From Planctomycetota bacterium (GTDB lineage: Bacteria; Planctomycetota; Phycisphaerae; UBA1845), in the NCBI GenBank assembly GCA_024275565.1, contig JAJRYY010000173.1, forward strand, positions 1-64,000: 64,000 bases of DNA, in the 5' to 3' direction. Every line of letters starts with the position of its first letter. Within the stretch, counting starts at the first letter, position 1. The notes below the pieces were generated by a model, which did not search any database, had not been told where the DNA came from, and saw only the letters and a program-made list of their open reading frames with translations. The position numbers and the translations under genes are program-made. Positions 1 through 7,598 of this stretch are shown here, one piece after another.

Positions 1-446
1 AATAGCCCATAGTTCCATTCCACTTCCTCGACGGGCATCATGAACTCGATGACGGACGAAAGATTCCCGTCGGCCATCCCGCCCGGGTTGTCGCCGCCAG
101 TCACATGCGACGGAAAATACCCCACCTCTAACTCCACCCTGATGTTAATCAGGTCCTCGATAATGGTAATGCGGGAGGTTCCGGCGGATCTTGCGCTGGC
201 TCCAAGCGTTCCCGGACCGACGCTTAAGTCCCGTGCAACGAACGTCATCGACGGGTCGGTTGGACCGGAGGTCACACCGCCACCAAACTCCGTATCTCCG
301 CCGTCGAACAACCTCGCTGACCCGCTGCCGGAGGCTTCGTGGTAGACCAGCACGAATTCTTCCGCTGACACTGGAGCACCGAAGGCCAACATCGCAACAG
401 CACAGACACACAATCTGCTTGTTCTCTTCCTGCTTGTTATATTCAT
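1..446 (-). CDS. Secreted protein of unknown function (3' end cut by window)
   Basis: The reading frame is open from an ATG at 446 to the window edge, about 148 codons with no stop. The first 30 residues form a classic Sec signal peptide: basic n-region (NITSRKRTSR), hydrophobic core, and a probable cleavage after PVSA. A purine-rich Shine-Dalgarno stretch (GGAGAGG) lies about 13 nt upstream of the ATG. The mature part is rich in Gly, Ser and Asp and looks like a beta-rich extracellular domain, but no family is recognised and the C-terminus is outside the window, so an anchor motif cannot be tested. Confidence 0.7.
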   Translation of the reverse strand, partial: MNITSRKRTSRLCVCAVAMLAFGAPVSAEEFVLVYHEASGSGSARLFDGGDTEFGGGVTSGPTDPSMTFVARDLSVGPGTLGASARSAGTSRITIIEDLINIRVELEVGYFPSHVTGGDNPGGMADGNLSSVIEFMMPVEEVEWNYGL

Positions 447-604
447 AGAGTCTCTCTCCTCTCCCGTGGAGGTGTGTCATTGTAGTGGAAGGGGCGTTGG
501 AATCCCAGTGTAAACCGTGATGGTCCTGTCAAATGATCTGGTGCGAATTACACTTGTTGGGGTTATTGGGTTTGGGGTGTTTGTTACGACACGGTGAGCA
601 GGAC

Positions 605-622
605 GGCAGGCAATAGCCTGCC
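605..622. repeat. REP-like palindrome
   Basis: A 7-bp perfect stem (GGCAGGC / GCCTGCC) closes an AATA loop and is followed by CCTAC. A related core, with GCCTGCCCTAC, occurs at 3371-3390. This is typical of small dispersed extragenic palindromes. Confidence 0.5.
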
Positions 623-631
623 CTACGGGGT

Positions 632-871
632 TGCGGTAAAAACCGCTATTCAGTGCAACTCGTCGCGTTGCGATCGAACAAAAGAAGGTGCGTCCGTGAT
701 GCACGCTATGCTCTATGCGACTCCATAAAGTAGAATGTCCCCTTTAATGTCTGCGGTAAAAACCGCTATTCAGTGCAACTCGTCGCGTTGCGATCGAACA
801 AAAGAAGGTGCGTCCGTGATGCACGCTATGCTCTATACGACTCCATAAAGTAGAATGTCCCCTTTAATTTG
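632..871. repeat. 120-bp tandem duplication
   Basis: Positions 632-751 and 752-871 are near-identical. One clear difference is G at 717 against A at 837, and the copies diverge in the last few bases. Each unit contains TGCGGTAAAAACCGC at one end and a TAAAGTAGAATGTCCCC block at the other. The near-identity implies a recent duplication. Confidence 0.9.
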
Positions 872-905
872 CACTCCATAAAGTAGAATGTCCCCTTTAA
901 TTTGC
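840..905. repeat. 33-bp tandem duplication of the AAGTAGAATGTCCCC block
   Basis: 840-872 and 873-905 are identical copies of the terminal block of the 120-bp unit, so the TAAAGTAGAATGTCCCC motif occurs three times within 200 bp. It resembles sequences found next to transposase or REP-type elements in other bacteria, which is recollection rather than proof. No transposase gene is present here. Confidence 0.85.
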
Positions 906-913
906 ACGATCGC

Positions 914-1339
914 TCAGGGGTTGCGGTGGTTCAGGAAATTCTGGAGGATTACCTGGGCTGCTATTGAGTCGCGGCGGCGTTTTTTCTGCTTGTGGGTCAG
1001 GCCAGTCTGCCCCATGTGGATGTCGGCCTGTTTGCTGGATAAGCGTTCGTCGTGGAGATGGACGGGCTGACCTGTTGCCTCTGCAAGCAACTTTGCGAAG
1101 CCCTTGACGATCTTCACCTGCGGGCCTTCTGTTCCGTCCATGTTCAAGGGTGCGCCGACGACCCATTGATGGATGTCGTAGTCTGCGGTGGCTGCTGTGA
1201 TTACGTCTGCGACCTGTCGCTGGAGGTCACCGATGACATGCAGTGTTTTTTCGGGTGATGCGATCTTTCCGTCGGGGTCGCTGATGGCGAGACCGATCCG
1301 TTTGAGTCCATAATCTATGCCTGCGAATCTACCGCTCAT
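914..1339 (-). CDS. ruvX: Putative pre-16S rRNA nuclease / Holliday junction resolvase-like YqgF
   Basis: The 141-residue product has the RNase H-like fold signature of the YqgF/RuvX family: an N-terminal D-Y-G-x-x-R-I-G motif (FAGIDYGLKRIGLA), a V-V-G-x-P strand (QWVVGAPLNMDG), a DERLSS motif and a C-terminal D-S-x-A-A helix (RRDSIAAQVILQNFL). These supply the acidic residues used for metal binding. Length matches the family (about 140). The ATG at 1339 overlaps the stop of the upstream lipoprotein gene in an ATGA junction, so translation is probably coupled. In known members the enzyme matures 16S rRNA 5' ends in the cytoplasm. Confidence 0.93.
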   Translation of the reverse strand: MSGRFAGIDYGLKRIGLAISDPDGKIASPEKTLHVIGDLQRQVADVITAATADYDIHQWVVGAPLNMDGTEGPQVKIVKGFAKLLAEATGQPVHLHDERLSSKQADIHMGQTGLTHKQKKRRRDSIAAQVILQNFLNHRNP

Positions 1340-2880
1340 CCTGTAGGACTCATCATCGGGAGGATGGGGAGGATGCCCAGTTCTTCCAGTGCGTGGAGGA
1401 TGGCGCGTTCGTATGATCTTGCTCCCAGTCGATTTGGATGGCCGACTGAAGCGTATACGCAGAAGAGGAGTGATGGGAACTCGAGCCCTGAGGGGCATGC
1501 TTCTGCGCGTTGTACTCGGAGGGGGTCCTGCGGAATGAGTCCTACGCCAAAATCAAAGATATCTTCGAGCGCTGCTTCTGCGTCGAGTCCCCAGACCCAT
1601 GGGTCTGGGCCGAAGACCACGTTTTCTTGTGTGAAATCGACTGGTGCAAAAGCTGCTATTGTATCGCCTGCTGCCTGGTTTATTTCGGCGACGGCTGCTG
1701 CGAGTCCTGCCCGGGATACCTGATCGAAGGCGATGGAATTTTCTGTTGTGCGTTCTACGACGGCGTTTAGCTCGTCCAACTGAATTCCCTGAGTCAGCGC
1801 CCATGCCAGTAGACCTGCGGGGTCCGATTCTTCGCCTACAAACTGGTAGTAGCTTGCTACGACGATTTTTGCCTGTGGTGCTGTCTGGCGTACCCGGTTT
1901 AGCAGTCCTACCATTTCCTGGTTGCAAAATTGCTCGGTCAGCTGTGCTATTTCCTGCGTCGAGACGAATGGGTTCAGGATGGTTGTGAGGCCTATGTCGT
2001 TGATGCATCCGACGATGAGGACGAGGTCGAGTTCTTCCGGGGCTTCGATCAAACCGACCTGATTGAGGATTGCAGTGTGGATTAGTGGTACTTCGCCGGA
2101 ACAGACGCCGTCGCAAACGCCTTCTCCGAATTCGAGTGGCAGGATGTTGGCTGCACTGTGTGCCCGGACCTGCATGATGACGCGTTTTCCGATGGCTTGC
2201 TCGATTCTCTTTGCGACGCGTGTTGATGCTTTGTCGCCTTCATTCAGTCCATTTCCCCATGCGACGGAATCTCCTACGACTGCTATGTAGAAGAAGTCTG
2301 GGGAGAGCTGGATTGAATCTGCACCGAGTACCGTGCCACTTTCCGACACTTCTGTGTATACTTCGACGCGCGATCGCCCTGAGAGGAGGCGTTCTGGTGA
2401 CATGATTCCGATGTGGTGGATGAGCGGGTTTTCTGCGGTCGTTGTGTTTTGGCTGGTGCCAGTCTGATCGATCCAGAAGACACATTCCCCGTTGTCGAGG
2501 AGTGCCGTTGATGTGTCACTGTATGGTTGTGCTGCTGCTGCTGCGATGAGATTGTCGCCGTCTGATGGTGGGTCGATTCTTGCGCATGATCTATGCAGAT
2601 CTGCACTGGTGTCGACGATTCTCAGTCGGAGGCGATCGATGTTGTCTGCTGCGAGTGTCATGAAGAATCCGAAGGCCTGCTCGGGGGTGTTGTTGATTGA
2701 AAACCGCTCCTGTGGTCGAAAAACGCCGGTTCCTGTCACGAGAGGCTGGATCAACTGCTCTACGCTTGTGATGATGACCGGTGGGATTCTGGTCTGGGGC
2801 TGTGTTGGTGGGAGGTCGCAGGCTGATCGCGTTATTAGAATGATACCGATGAGTGCCAGGGTTCGGACGCCTGATGTCAC
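1336..2880 (-). CDS. SGNH/GDSL-family lipoprotein
   Basis: The chosen start is GTG at 2880, overlapping the upstream stop as GTGA. It gives a 514-residue product beginning with a short lipoprotein signal (VRTLALIGIILITRSAC, lipobox Cys at about residue 21). A longer upstream frame would bury the signal. The hydrolase core shows block I G-D-S (AVVGDSVAWGNGL), block III G-x-N-D (VGCINDIG) and a final catalytic His (VGHPNRLGA), as in GDSL/SGNH esterases. The first 230 residues form a separate beta-rich region. Likely an envelope-anchored esterase or deacylase; the substrate is unknown. Confidence 0.8.
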   Translation of the reverse strand: MTSGVRTLALIGIILITRSACDLPPTQPQTRIPPVIITSVEQLIQPLVTGTGVFRPQERFSINNTPEQAFGFFMTLAADNIDRLRLRIVDTSADLHRSCARIDPPSDGDNLIAAAAAQPYSDTSTALLDNGECVFWIDQTGTSQNTTTAENPLIHHIGIMSPERLLSGRSRVEVYTEVSESGTVLGADSIQLSPDFFYIAVVGDSVAWGNGLNEGDKASTRVAKRIEQAIGKRVIMQVRAHSAANILPLEFGEGVCDGVCSGEVPLIHTAILNQVGLIEAPEELDLVLIVGCINDIGLTTILNPFVSTQEIAQLTEQFCNQEMVGLLNRVRQTAPQAKIVVASYYQFVGEESDPAGLLAWALTQGIQLDELNAVVERTTENSIAFDQVSRAGLAAAVAEINQAAGDTIAAFAPVDFTQENVVFGPDPWVWGLDAEAALEDIFDFGVGLIPQDPLRVQRAEACPSGLEFPSLLFCVYASVGHPNRLGARSYERAILHALEELGILPILPMMSPTG

Positions 2881-3272
2881 TCGACGATCTCCAGGGCTGC
2901 GTCTACTTCCACGATGGTTCCGACCTGGCAGTCGACGACGAGATCGTTTCTTGTGGATAGCTGGAGGCGTGAAGTTGTGCCCTGCGTTGTGATTCTGTCG
3001 AAGGTTTCGTTGTCCAGTAGCGGGTTCTGGAAGAGGTGGTATGTGACGCCGTTGTCGCCGCGCCATATTGGGCATGGGCCTCCGTTGTCGATGATGTCTG
3101 CTGTTCCCCGGATGATGAAGGGTGTACCGGTTGGTGATGGGAAGAGGGATTCTGCGCCGGTGAGCTGGATTTCGCAGGCTGGCTGGGTGAGGAGTAGTGT
3201 CAGCAGCAGGAGCATGGTCGAGATGCCGATTGCGATGTTGGGTGTCGTACTTTTTGTCGCTCGTATTGACAT
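2877..3272 (-). CDS. Small lipoprotein of unknown function
   Basis: 131 residues with a basic n-region, a long hydrophobic core and a lipobox ending in LTQPAC, so it is probably exported and lipid-anchored. The mature part is short and beta-rich, with two further cysteines (PCPIW and VDCQV). It overlaps the downstream SGNH lipoprotein by GTGA, so the two are likely made together and may act together. No family is recognised. Confidence 0.7.
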   Translation of the reverse strand: MSIRATKSTTPNIAIGISTMLLLLTLLLTQPACEIQLTGAESLFPSPTGTPFIIRGTADIIDNGGPCPIWRGDNGVTYHLFQNPLLDNETFDRITTQGTTSRLQLSTRNDLVVDCQVGTIVEVDAALEIVE

Positions 3273-3370
3273 TCGATATAGTCTCCGATTCTTTGTGGCT
3301 GACGGTTCCTGATCTCGCTGATGCAGATTACCCGAATGCTGGTTGCGACGCTACCTGACTGCTATCGTGG

Positions 3371-3390
3371 GTGGCAACAGCCTGCCCTAC
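3371..3390. repeat. REP-like element, second copy
   Basis: GTGGCAACAGCCTGCCCTAC resembles the palindrome at 605-622 and shares the GCCTGCCCTAC end, but its stem is imperfect. It sits between purN and the small lipoprotein gene. Confidence 0.35.
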
Positions 3391-3461
3391 AGATGGCGAT
3401 ACGTTTCCATAGTGCTGGCCGTCACCTGCACAAGGCGTGCCACTACATTTGGAGGCTGTCG

Positions 3462-4094
3462 CTACATTTGCAGGCTTCGGATGGTGGGTGTGATGGTCTG
3501 TATGGCGATGGGGTATGCGATGCACTCCTGTTCAAAGACTCGGGCTGCGAGTGAATCCGGGGTGTCGCCGGGGAGGATTGGCGTTTCGCGCTGTAGGATG
3601 ATTGGTCCGTGGTCGTATTCATTGTCGCAATAATGGACCGTGCAGCCACTCTTTTTCGCGCCCGATTCGAGGACCGCTGAATGGACTTTTTTTCCGTAGT
3701 ATCCCTGACCACCGAACCTTGGTAGCAGTGCGGGATGGATGTTGATGACGCGTCCCTCGAATGGTGGCGGGATTTTCCACATGCATGTGAGGCCGGCCAT
3801 GCAGACCAGTTCGACGTTGGCTGCGGTGAGGTGTCGAGCGATGCTTTCGTGGAATTCTGGATCGGGCGTTGCGTTTCTTGCGACGGTGTGCGATGGGATC
3901 CCTGCTTCGGCTGCTCTTGATAAGCCTCGCACCTCTGGTTTCGAGCTCATGGCGCAGGTGATCTCCGCCGCAAGCGTGCCTTGAGCAATGTGGTCGATGA
4001 GGTTCTGCAGCGTCCTCCCGCCGCCGGAAAAAAGGACGCCGATGCGCAAGGGTTGTGCGTTTTTTTCGCCTTGAGGGAGGGATTCGCCACTCAA
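3462..4094 (-). CDS. purN: Phosphoribosylglycinamide formyltransferase
   Basis: Product of about 210 residues that transfers formyl from 10-formyl-THF to GAR in purine synthesis. Visible signatures are the N-terminal RIGVLFSGGGRTLQNL loop (phosphate binding), the INIHPALLPRF block with the catalytic His of the N-x-H-P-A motif, and GCTVHYCDNEYDHGPIILQ, with the conserved D-x-G-P-I. The proposed start is a TTG at 4094 overlapping the glutamate dehydrogenase stop (TTGA). The next in-frame ATG upstream (4208) would overlap that gene by more than 100 bp. This start gives the usual family length. Confidence 0.9.
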   Translation of the reverse strand: MSGESLPQGEKNAQPLRIGVLFSGGGRTLQNLIDHIAQGTLAAEITCAMSSKPEVRGLSRAAEAGIPSHTVARNATPDPEFHESIARHLTAANVELVCMAGLTCMWKIPPPFEGRVINIHPALLPRFGGQGYYGKKVHSAVLESGAKKSGCTVHYCDNEYDHGPIILQRETPILPGDTPDSLAARVFEQECIAYPIAIQTITPTIRSLQM

Positions 4095-5407
4095 GGGAAG
4101 ATGCCCCGCTGTTTGTAGACCGTTCCGATGCGCTCCAATGCTACGGCGTATGCGGCGGATCTGAGGTCGCATTTGTATCGCTGGCGGGCTGATCTTACGC
4201 GCTCGCACATACCGTCGTATTGACGCCGCAGACGCGCATCGACTTTATCCATGTCCCACGACTCATTGTTCTTATTCTGGATCCACTCGAAGTAGCTGAC
4301 GGTCGCTCCGCCTGCATTGCACAGGATGGCTGGGAGTACCTCGATTCCTCTCTGCTCGAGGATTGGCTCTGCTTCCGGCTGGGTTGGGCCGTTTGCTGCT
4401 TCGACGAGGACGCGTGCGTTGAGCATTTCTGCGATCTCGGGTGTGACCATCCTCTCCATGGCAGCTGGAATCGCTAAATCCGTCTTGATTTTGTAGAATT
4501 CGTCCCTGGTTACTTCCTGGGCCCCTGGGAAACCTGCGACTGAACCGGTCTTGCTGACATGGTCCGCGAGCTCGAATGCGTCGATCCCTTTTTCATCTGC
4601 GATGCAACCCGCATAGTCCATCGCGCCGAGCATTCTGCTGCCCTTCTCGTGGAGCAGTTTTGCTGTGTTGGAACCGACATTTCCGTAGCCAACGAGTGTG
4701 AAGGTGCAGTCGTTTGAATCGAGACCGACCTCCGGAAGCAGGCTGTCGAGTACGAATACGACACCCTGGCCCGTCGCCTTTTCTCGTCCGAGGCTTCCAC
4801 CGCATTCGAGCGTTTTTCCCGTGACGACGCCGCACTGGGCCTGCTGACTGAGTGCGGCTGTCGCGTTCATGTAGGTGTCCATCATCCAGACCATGACGTC
4901 TGCGTTTGTGCCCATGTCCGGGGCAGGGATGTCGTAGGATGGTCCGATGTTTGTGTGGAGGGCAGTGATGAATCGACGGGTGATTTTCATCAGTTCTTCG
5001 CGCGAGACCGCCCGCGGATCGACCTTTACGCCGCCCTTTGCACCGCCGAATGGCAGACCTGCGAGCGAACATTTGAGGGTCATCCACAGGGCCAGTCCGC
5101 GTACGTCGTCCAGTGCGACGTCGGGATGGTATCTGATGCCTCCCTTGTAGGGTCCGAGGGCGTTGTTGTGCTGAATTCTAAAACCACGAAACATCTCATA
5201 TTTCCCGTTGTCCATCTTTACTGGGAAATTTGTGATGATCGAATTCTTTGGTTGCGAAAGGATCGATCTGACATAATCCGGTAGTCCTACAAGCTCTGCT
5301 GCATTGTTCATCGCGCGGACGGCCATGGCGAAAAGCGAGTTCTGGACTTCAGGGAGTTCTGCCGATTCGATGTCGGCTGTCACATGCTCACTGACAGAGG
5401 GTTTCAC
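4091..5407 (-). CDS. gdhA: Glu/Leu/Phe/Val-type glutamate dehydrogenase
   Basis: 438 residues, typical of hexameric NAD(P)-dependent GDH, interconverting glutamate and 2-oxoglutarate plus ammonium. The substrate domain has the KGGIRYHP and catalytic-lysine LPFGGAKGGV motifs, then APDMGT. The Rossmann domain carries LVGYGNVGS. The start is GTG at 5407 with GGAG 7 nt upstream. It is coupled to purN by a 4-nt overlap. Coenzyme preference cannot be settled from sequence alone. Confidence 0.95.
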   Translation of the reverse strand: MKPSVSEHVTADIESAELPEVQNSLFAMAVRAMNNAAELVGLPDYVRSILSQPKNSIITNFPVKMDNGKYEMFRGFRIQHNNALGPYKGGIRYHPDVALDDVRGLALWMTLKCSLAGLPFGGAKGGVKVDPRAVSREELMKITRRFITALHTNIGPSYDIPAPDMGTNADVMVWMMDTYMNATAALSQQAQCGVVTGKTLECGGSLGREKATGQGVVFVLDSLLPEVGLDSNDCTFTLVGYGNVGSNTAKLLHEKGSRMLGAMDYAGCIADEKGIDAFELADHVSKTGSVAGFPGAQEVTRDEFYKIKTDLAIPAAMERMVTPEIAEMLNARVLVEAANGPTQPEAEPILEQRGIEVLPAILCNAGGATVSYFEWIQNKNNESWDMDKVDARLRRQYDGMCERVRSARQRYKCDLRSAAYAVALERIGTVYKQRGIFP

Positions 5408-5604
5408 GGTATGCTCCGTTACGTCAAAAAGGTTGCGTCCTATTGTTCCCCCCCGACGCTCCGGGGCGTGAACTGGTCAGTGTGGCCGCACTCGCCCTCA
5501 ATTTCAAGACCATGCGACCGGATTATTCACAGCGTTGTCGAACAAGCTGCGAATTGAATGATCCCGAGGCGTTCCGAGCATTTCAAAATGTGGTTGGAAA
5601 TGCT

Positions 5605-7050
5605 TCAGGTGGCCGCCTCCGGATCGATGGATTCTGCGTTTTCGGGCGATTGTGCGGTCTGATGGCTGTTTTCGCTGCTGAAAATATCGATCCTGGTCCA
5701 CGCGCGTCCATGCCATCGCCACCAGTAGTATACACCTGTGAACGAGATGAGGACTGTTGCGGCGATCCACGGTCCGAGGCTTCTGAGCTGCGGGAAGTAC
5801 TCTGCCATGATGACGCCGCCTCCCACGACGAGAATCCAGTGGCTTAGCATGTATACGATGGATGGGACGAGTGTATCCCCTGCTGCCCGTAGCGCACCGC
5901 TGTAGGATATGCCCAAAGCGTCGAAAATCTGGAACAATGCTGCACAGATCATAACGCTTGCCCCGATGCGTATGACGTCTGGGTCTGAATCGAAAAATCC
6001 TATTAACTGGTACCTGAAAGCGAAAAAGATGACGCTCATCACCAGCATGTAGCCCAACAGCATCAGCATGACCAGGCGTGTGATTCTGATTGCCCGCTGA
6101 AAATCGCGCATGCCGATTGCGTGGCCCACGAGGGATGACAGTGCGAATCCGACGCCGATTGCTGGCATAAAACTGATGCGCAGGTATTGCCACGCGGCGT
6201 TTGTGGCGAGCTGGTCATCCTTGCCGAAATATCGCCCTACCAGGACTGTGGTGAATATCGCCCAGACCAGGACGTCGCTTCCCCACTGAACGCCCGATGG
6301 ACCTCCGACCCGCAGGATGCTGGTCATTCTGGGGAGATCCATCCGCCATGTACTCCGCGATCCAAACTGATCGTGATGATTTCTCGACCACAGGACGATG
6401 ATGAATCGAACGACGCGGTACCCGGTTCCGGCGACCGTCCCCCAGGCTGCTCCTTCGATGCCCATCGGCTGGATGCCGAACATGCCGAATATCAGGATGA
6501 AACTCACGGCTGCATTCACCACGACGCCCTCCAACGCCACGACCATCGTGGTGACGGGACGGTGGATCCCGTTGAAATAGCTGCTCAGACCGGTTGCTGC
6601 GATTGTGGGACCGATGGTCCAGACGGCGATGCTTGCGTAGCGAATTTCCAGATCGCGGATGGCGACGTCATGCCCGATCCATGAGAATATATCCGGTAAG
6701 AATGGCCAAAGCGCTGCTCCGAGCAACCATGCGATGGCTGAGAGGTATAGACACTGCCATGCGTATTTGCTGCACCGTTTCGACTCGCCGCGTCCCAGGG
6801 ACTGAGCCGCAAAGGTTGCCACGATGCCGAGTGTGCCCATCCATAACGCCATGTAGGTGTACATTATCATCTGCGCAGGGAGGATGGCAGCCAGGGCGTC
6901 GCTGTTTCCGGTGCGCGAAATCATCCAGAAGTCGGTGACGTCCATGAACATCCGACTGCTTGTGGCGATCACGATCGGGCCGGACATTCGGACGATCCCG
7001 CCCAGCTCCTTGCGGAGTGGTTGTTTTTTGTGTTCCAGTTCCAAAGTCAT
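5605..7050 (-). CDS. MATE-family multidrug/organic cation efflux transporter
   Basis: 481 residues with about 12 hydrophobic segments in two pseudo-repeats, as in NorM/DinF transporters. The first begins with GGIVRMSGPIVIATSSRMFM and contains a conserved-type ALAAILPAQM; the second half begins near LRVGGPSGVQWGSDV. It should exchange Na+ or H+ for cationic compounds at the inner membrane. ATG at 7050. The gene is preceded by a long structured leader with its own promoter and terminator, so expression is probably controlled by premature termination. Confidence 0.9.
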   Translation of the reverse strand: MTLELEHKKQPLRKELGGIVRMSGPIVIATSSRMFMDVTDFWMISRTGNSDALAAILPAQMIMYTYMALWMGTLGIVATFAAQSLGRGESKRCSKYAWQCLYLSAIAWLLGAALWPFLPDIFSWIGHDVAIRDLEIRYASIAVWTIGPTIAATGLSSYFNGIHRPVTTMVVALEGVVVNAAVSFILIFGMFGIQPMGIEGAAWGTVAGTGYRVVRFIIVLWSRNHHDQFGSRSTWRMDLPRMTSILRVGGPSGVQWGSDVLVWAIFTTVLVGRYFGKDDQLATNAAWQYLRISFMPAIGVGFALSSLVGHAIGMRDFQRAIRITRLVMLMLLGYMLVMSVIFFAFRYQLIGFFDSDPDVIRIGASVMICAALFQIFDALGISYSGALRAAGDTLVPSIVYMLSHWILVVGGGVIMAEYFPQLRSLGPWIAATVLISFTGVYYWWRWHGRAWTRIDIFSSENSHQTAQSPENAESIDPEAAT

Positions 7051-7367
7051 CTTAGAGCAAGCCCTATCCTAATTGCTGTGTCTGATCGACGGTTTCAGCC
7101 GTGAAATTGCCCATGTCTTCCGCTACGCCCGGTGTGAAAACGCTATACATATTTCTCTGCCTATAAAAAAACGGTCCCGGGCACCGCTATGGTTCCCGAG
7201 ACCGTGAAATTTGCCATGTTGACAGCTAGTCGCACATTATCCTCAGGAGGCATTACTCCTTTCGCCTGTACCGGTATTTACCGGGTTGGTCGGCATTTTT
7301 TTGTCATTCCTGAGGATCATTGCTGCTGCACTCCTTTTGAAAACATTCTGGTGAGAAACACCCCACC
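7051..7367 (-). promoter_or_regulatory. Structured 5' leader of the MATE gene (riboswitch/attenuator candidate)
   Basis: From the predicted start near 7367 to the MATE ATG is about 317 nt without a convincing gene. A perfect 10-bp long-range stem pairs 7308-7317 with 7239-7248 (ATCCTCAGGA / TCCTGAGGAT). It encloses a CCGGT-AAAT-ACCGG hairpin and a purine-rich GGCGAAAGGAG stretch. An alternative GGAG/CTCC hairpin overlaps the 3' arm of the long stem, so two exclusive folds are possible. An intrinsic terminator follows at 7165-7205. No known riboswitch consensus (TPP, FMN, SAM, glycine, fluoride, ykkC) could be matched by eye. Confidence 0.6.
7165..7205 (-). terminator. Intrinsic terminator within the MATE leader
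   Basis: On the minus strand a 15-bp stem (ACGGTCTCGGGAACC / GGTGCCCGGGACCGT, one mismatch and one wobble) with an ATAGC loop is followed directly by a run of T. It lies 115 bp before the MATE start codon, after the leader fold, so it looks like an expression platform rather than a gene-end terminator. Confidence 0.85.
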
Positions 7368-7373
7368 GCTCCA

Positions 7374-7403
7374 TTATTACCGCCTCACACTGGGAGTTGT
7401 CAA
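7374..7403 (-). promoter_or_regulatory. Sigma70-type promoter of the MATE leader
   Basis: Minus strand: TTGACA (7398-7403), 18-bp spacer, TAATAA (7374-7379). The predicted start is near 7367, just before the structured leader. Confidence 0.65.
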
Positions 7404-7443
7404 CACAATTTTCATTTTGGCGCCAGCGAGGGGTGCGTGGCAG

Positions 7444-7516
7444 GAACGGCCATTGCCGGGGGCGGTTGTGGTGCGTTGAACGGTCACGGCCACAGCCGGG
7501 GGCGGCTGTGCTACAT
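7444..7516. repeat. GC-rich dispersed repeat, copy 1
   Basis: This segment matches 53609-53677 in inverted orientation, with a small indel. Its core is a hairpin, CACAGCC-loop-GGCTGTG (7491-7510), with a C/G-rich loop. Here it sits just downstream of actF and may stabilise or end the respiratory transcript. Confidence 0.8.
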
Positions 7517-7598
7517 AGGCGATCATTGCCAAAGTTGTTACGGACCCGCCAGTCTGCCGGCTGCCCGGATGTCTTACCTTTGGGGATTGTCTGCCAGT

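Larger units (their letters stand above)
447..913. other. Intergenic repeat block
   Basis: No convincing gene. The stretch holds a short palindrome, a 120-bp tandem duplication and a 33-bp tandem duplication (listed separately). It lies between the start of the secreted-protein gene and the 3' end of ruvX. Confidence 0.6.

Noticed and set aside
7239..7317. Identification of the MATE leader as a TPP or glycine riboswitch
   Set aside because: Words such as CTGAGGATAATG and GGCGAAAGGAG recall parts of those consensus sequences, but the order and the other essential elements are missing.
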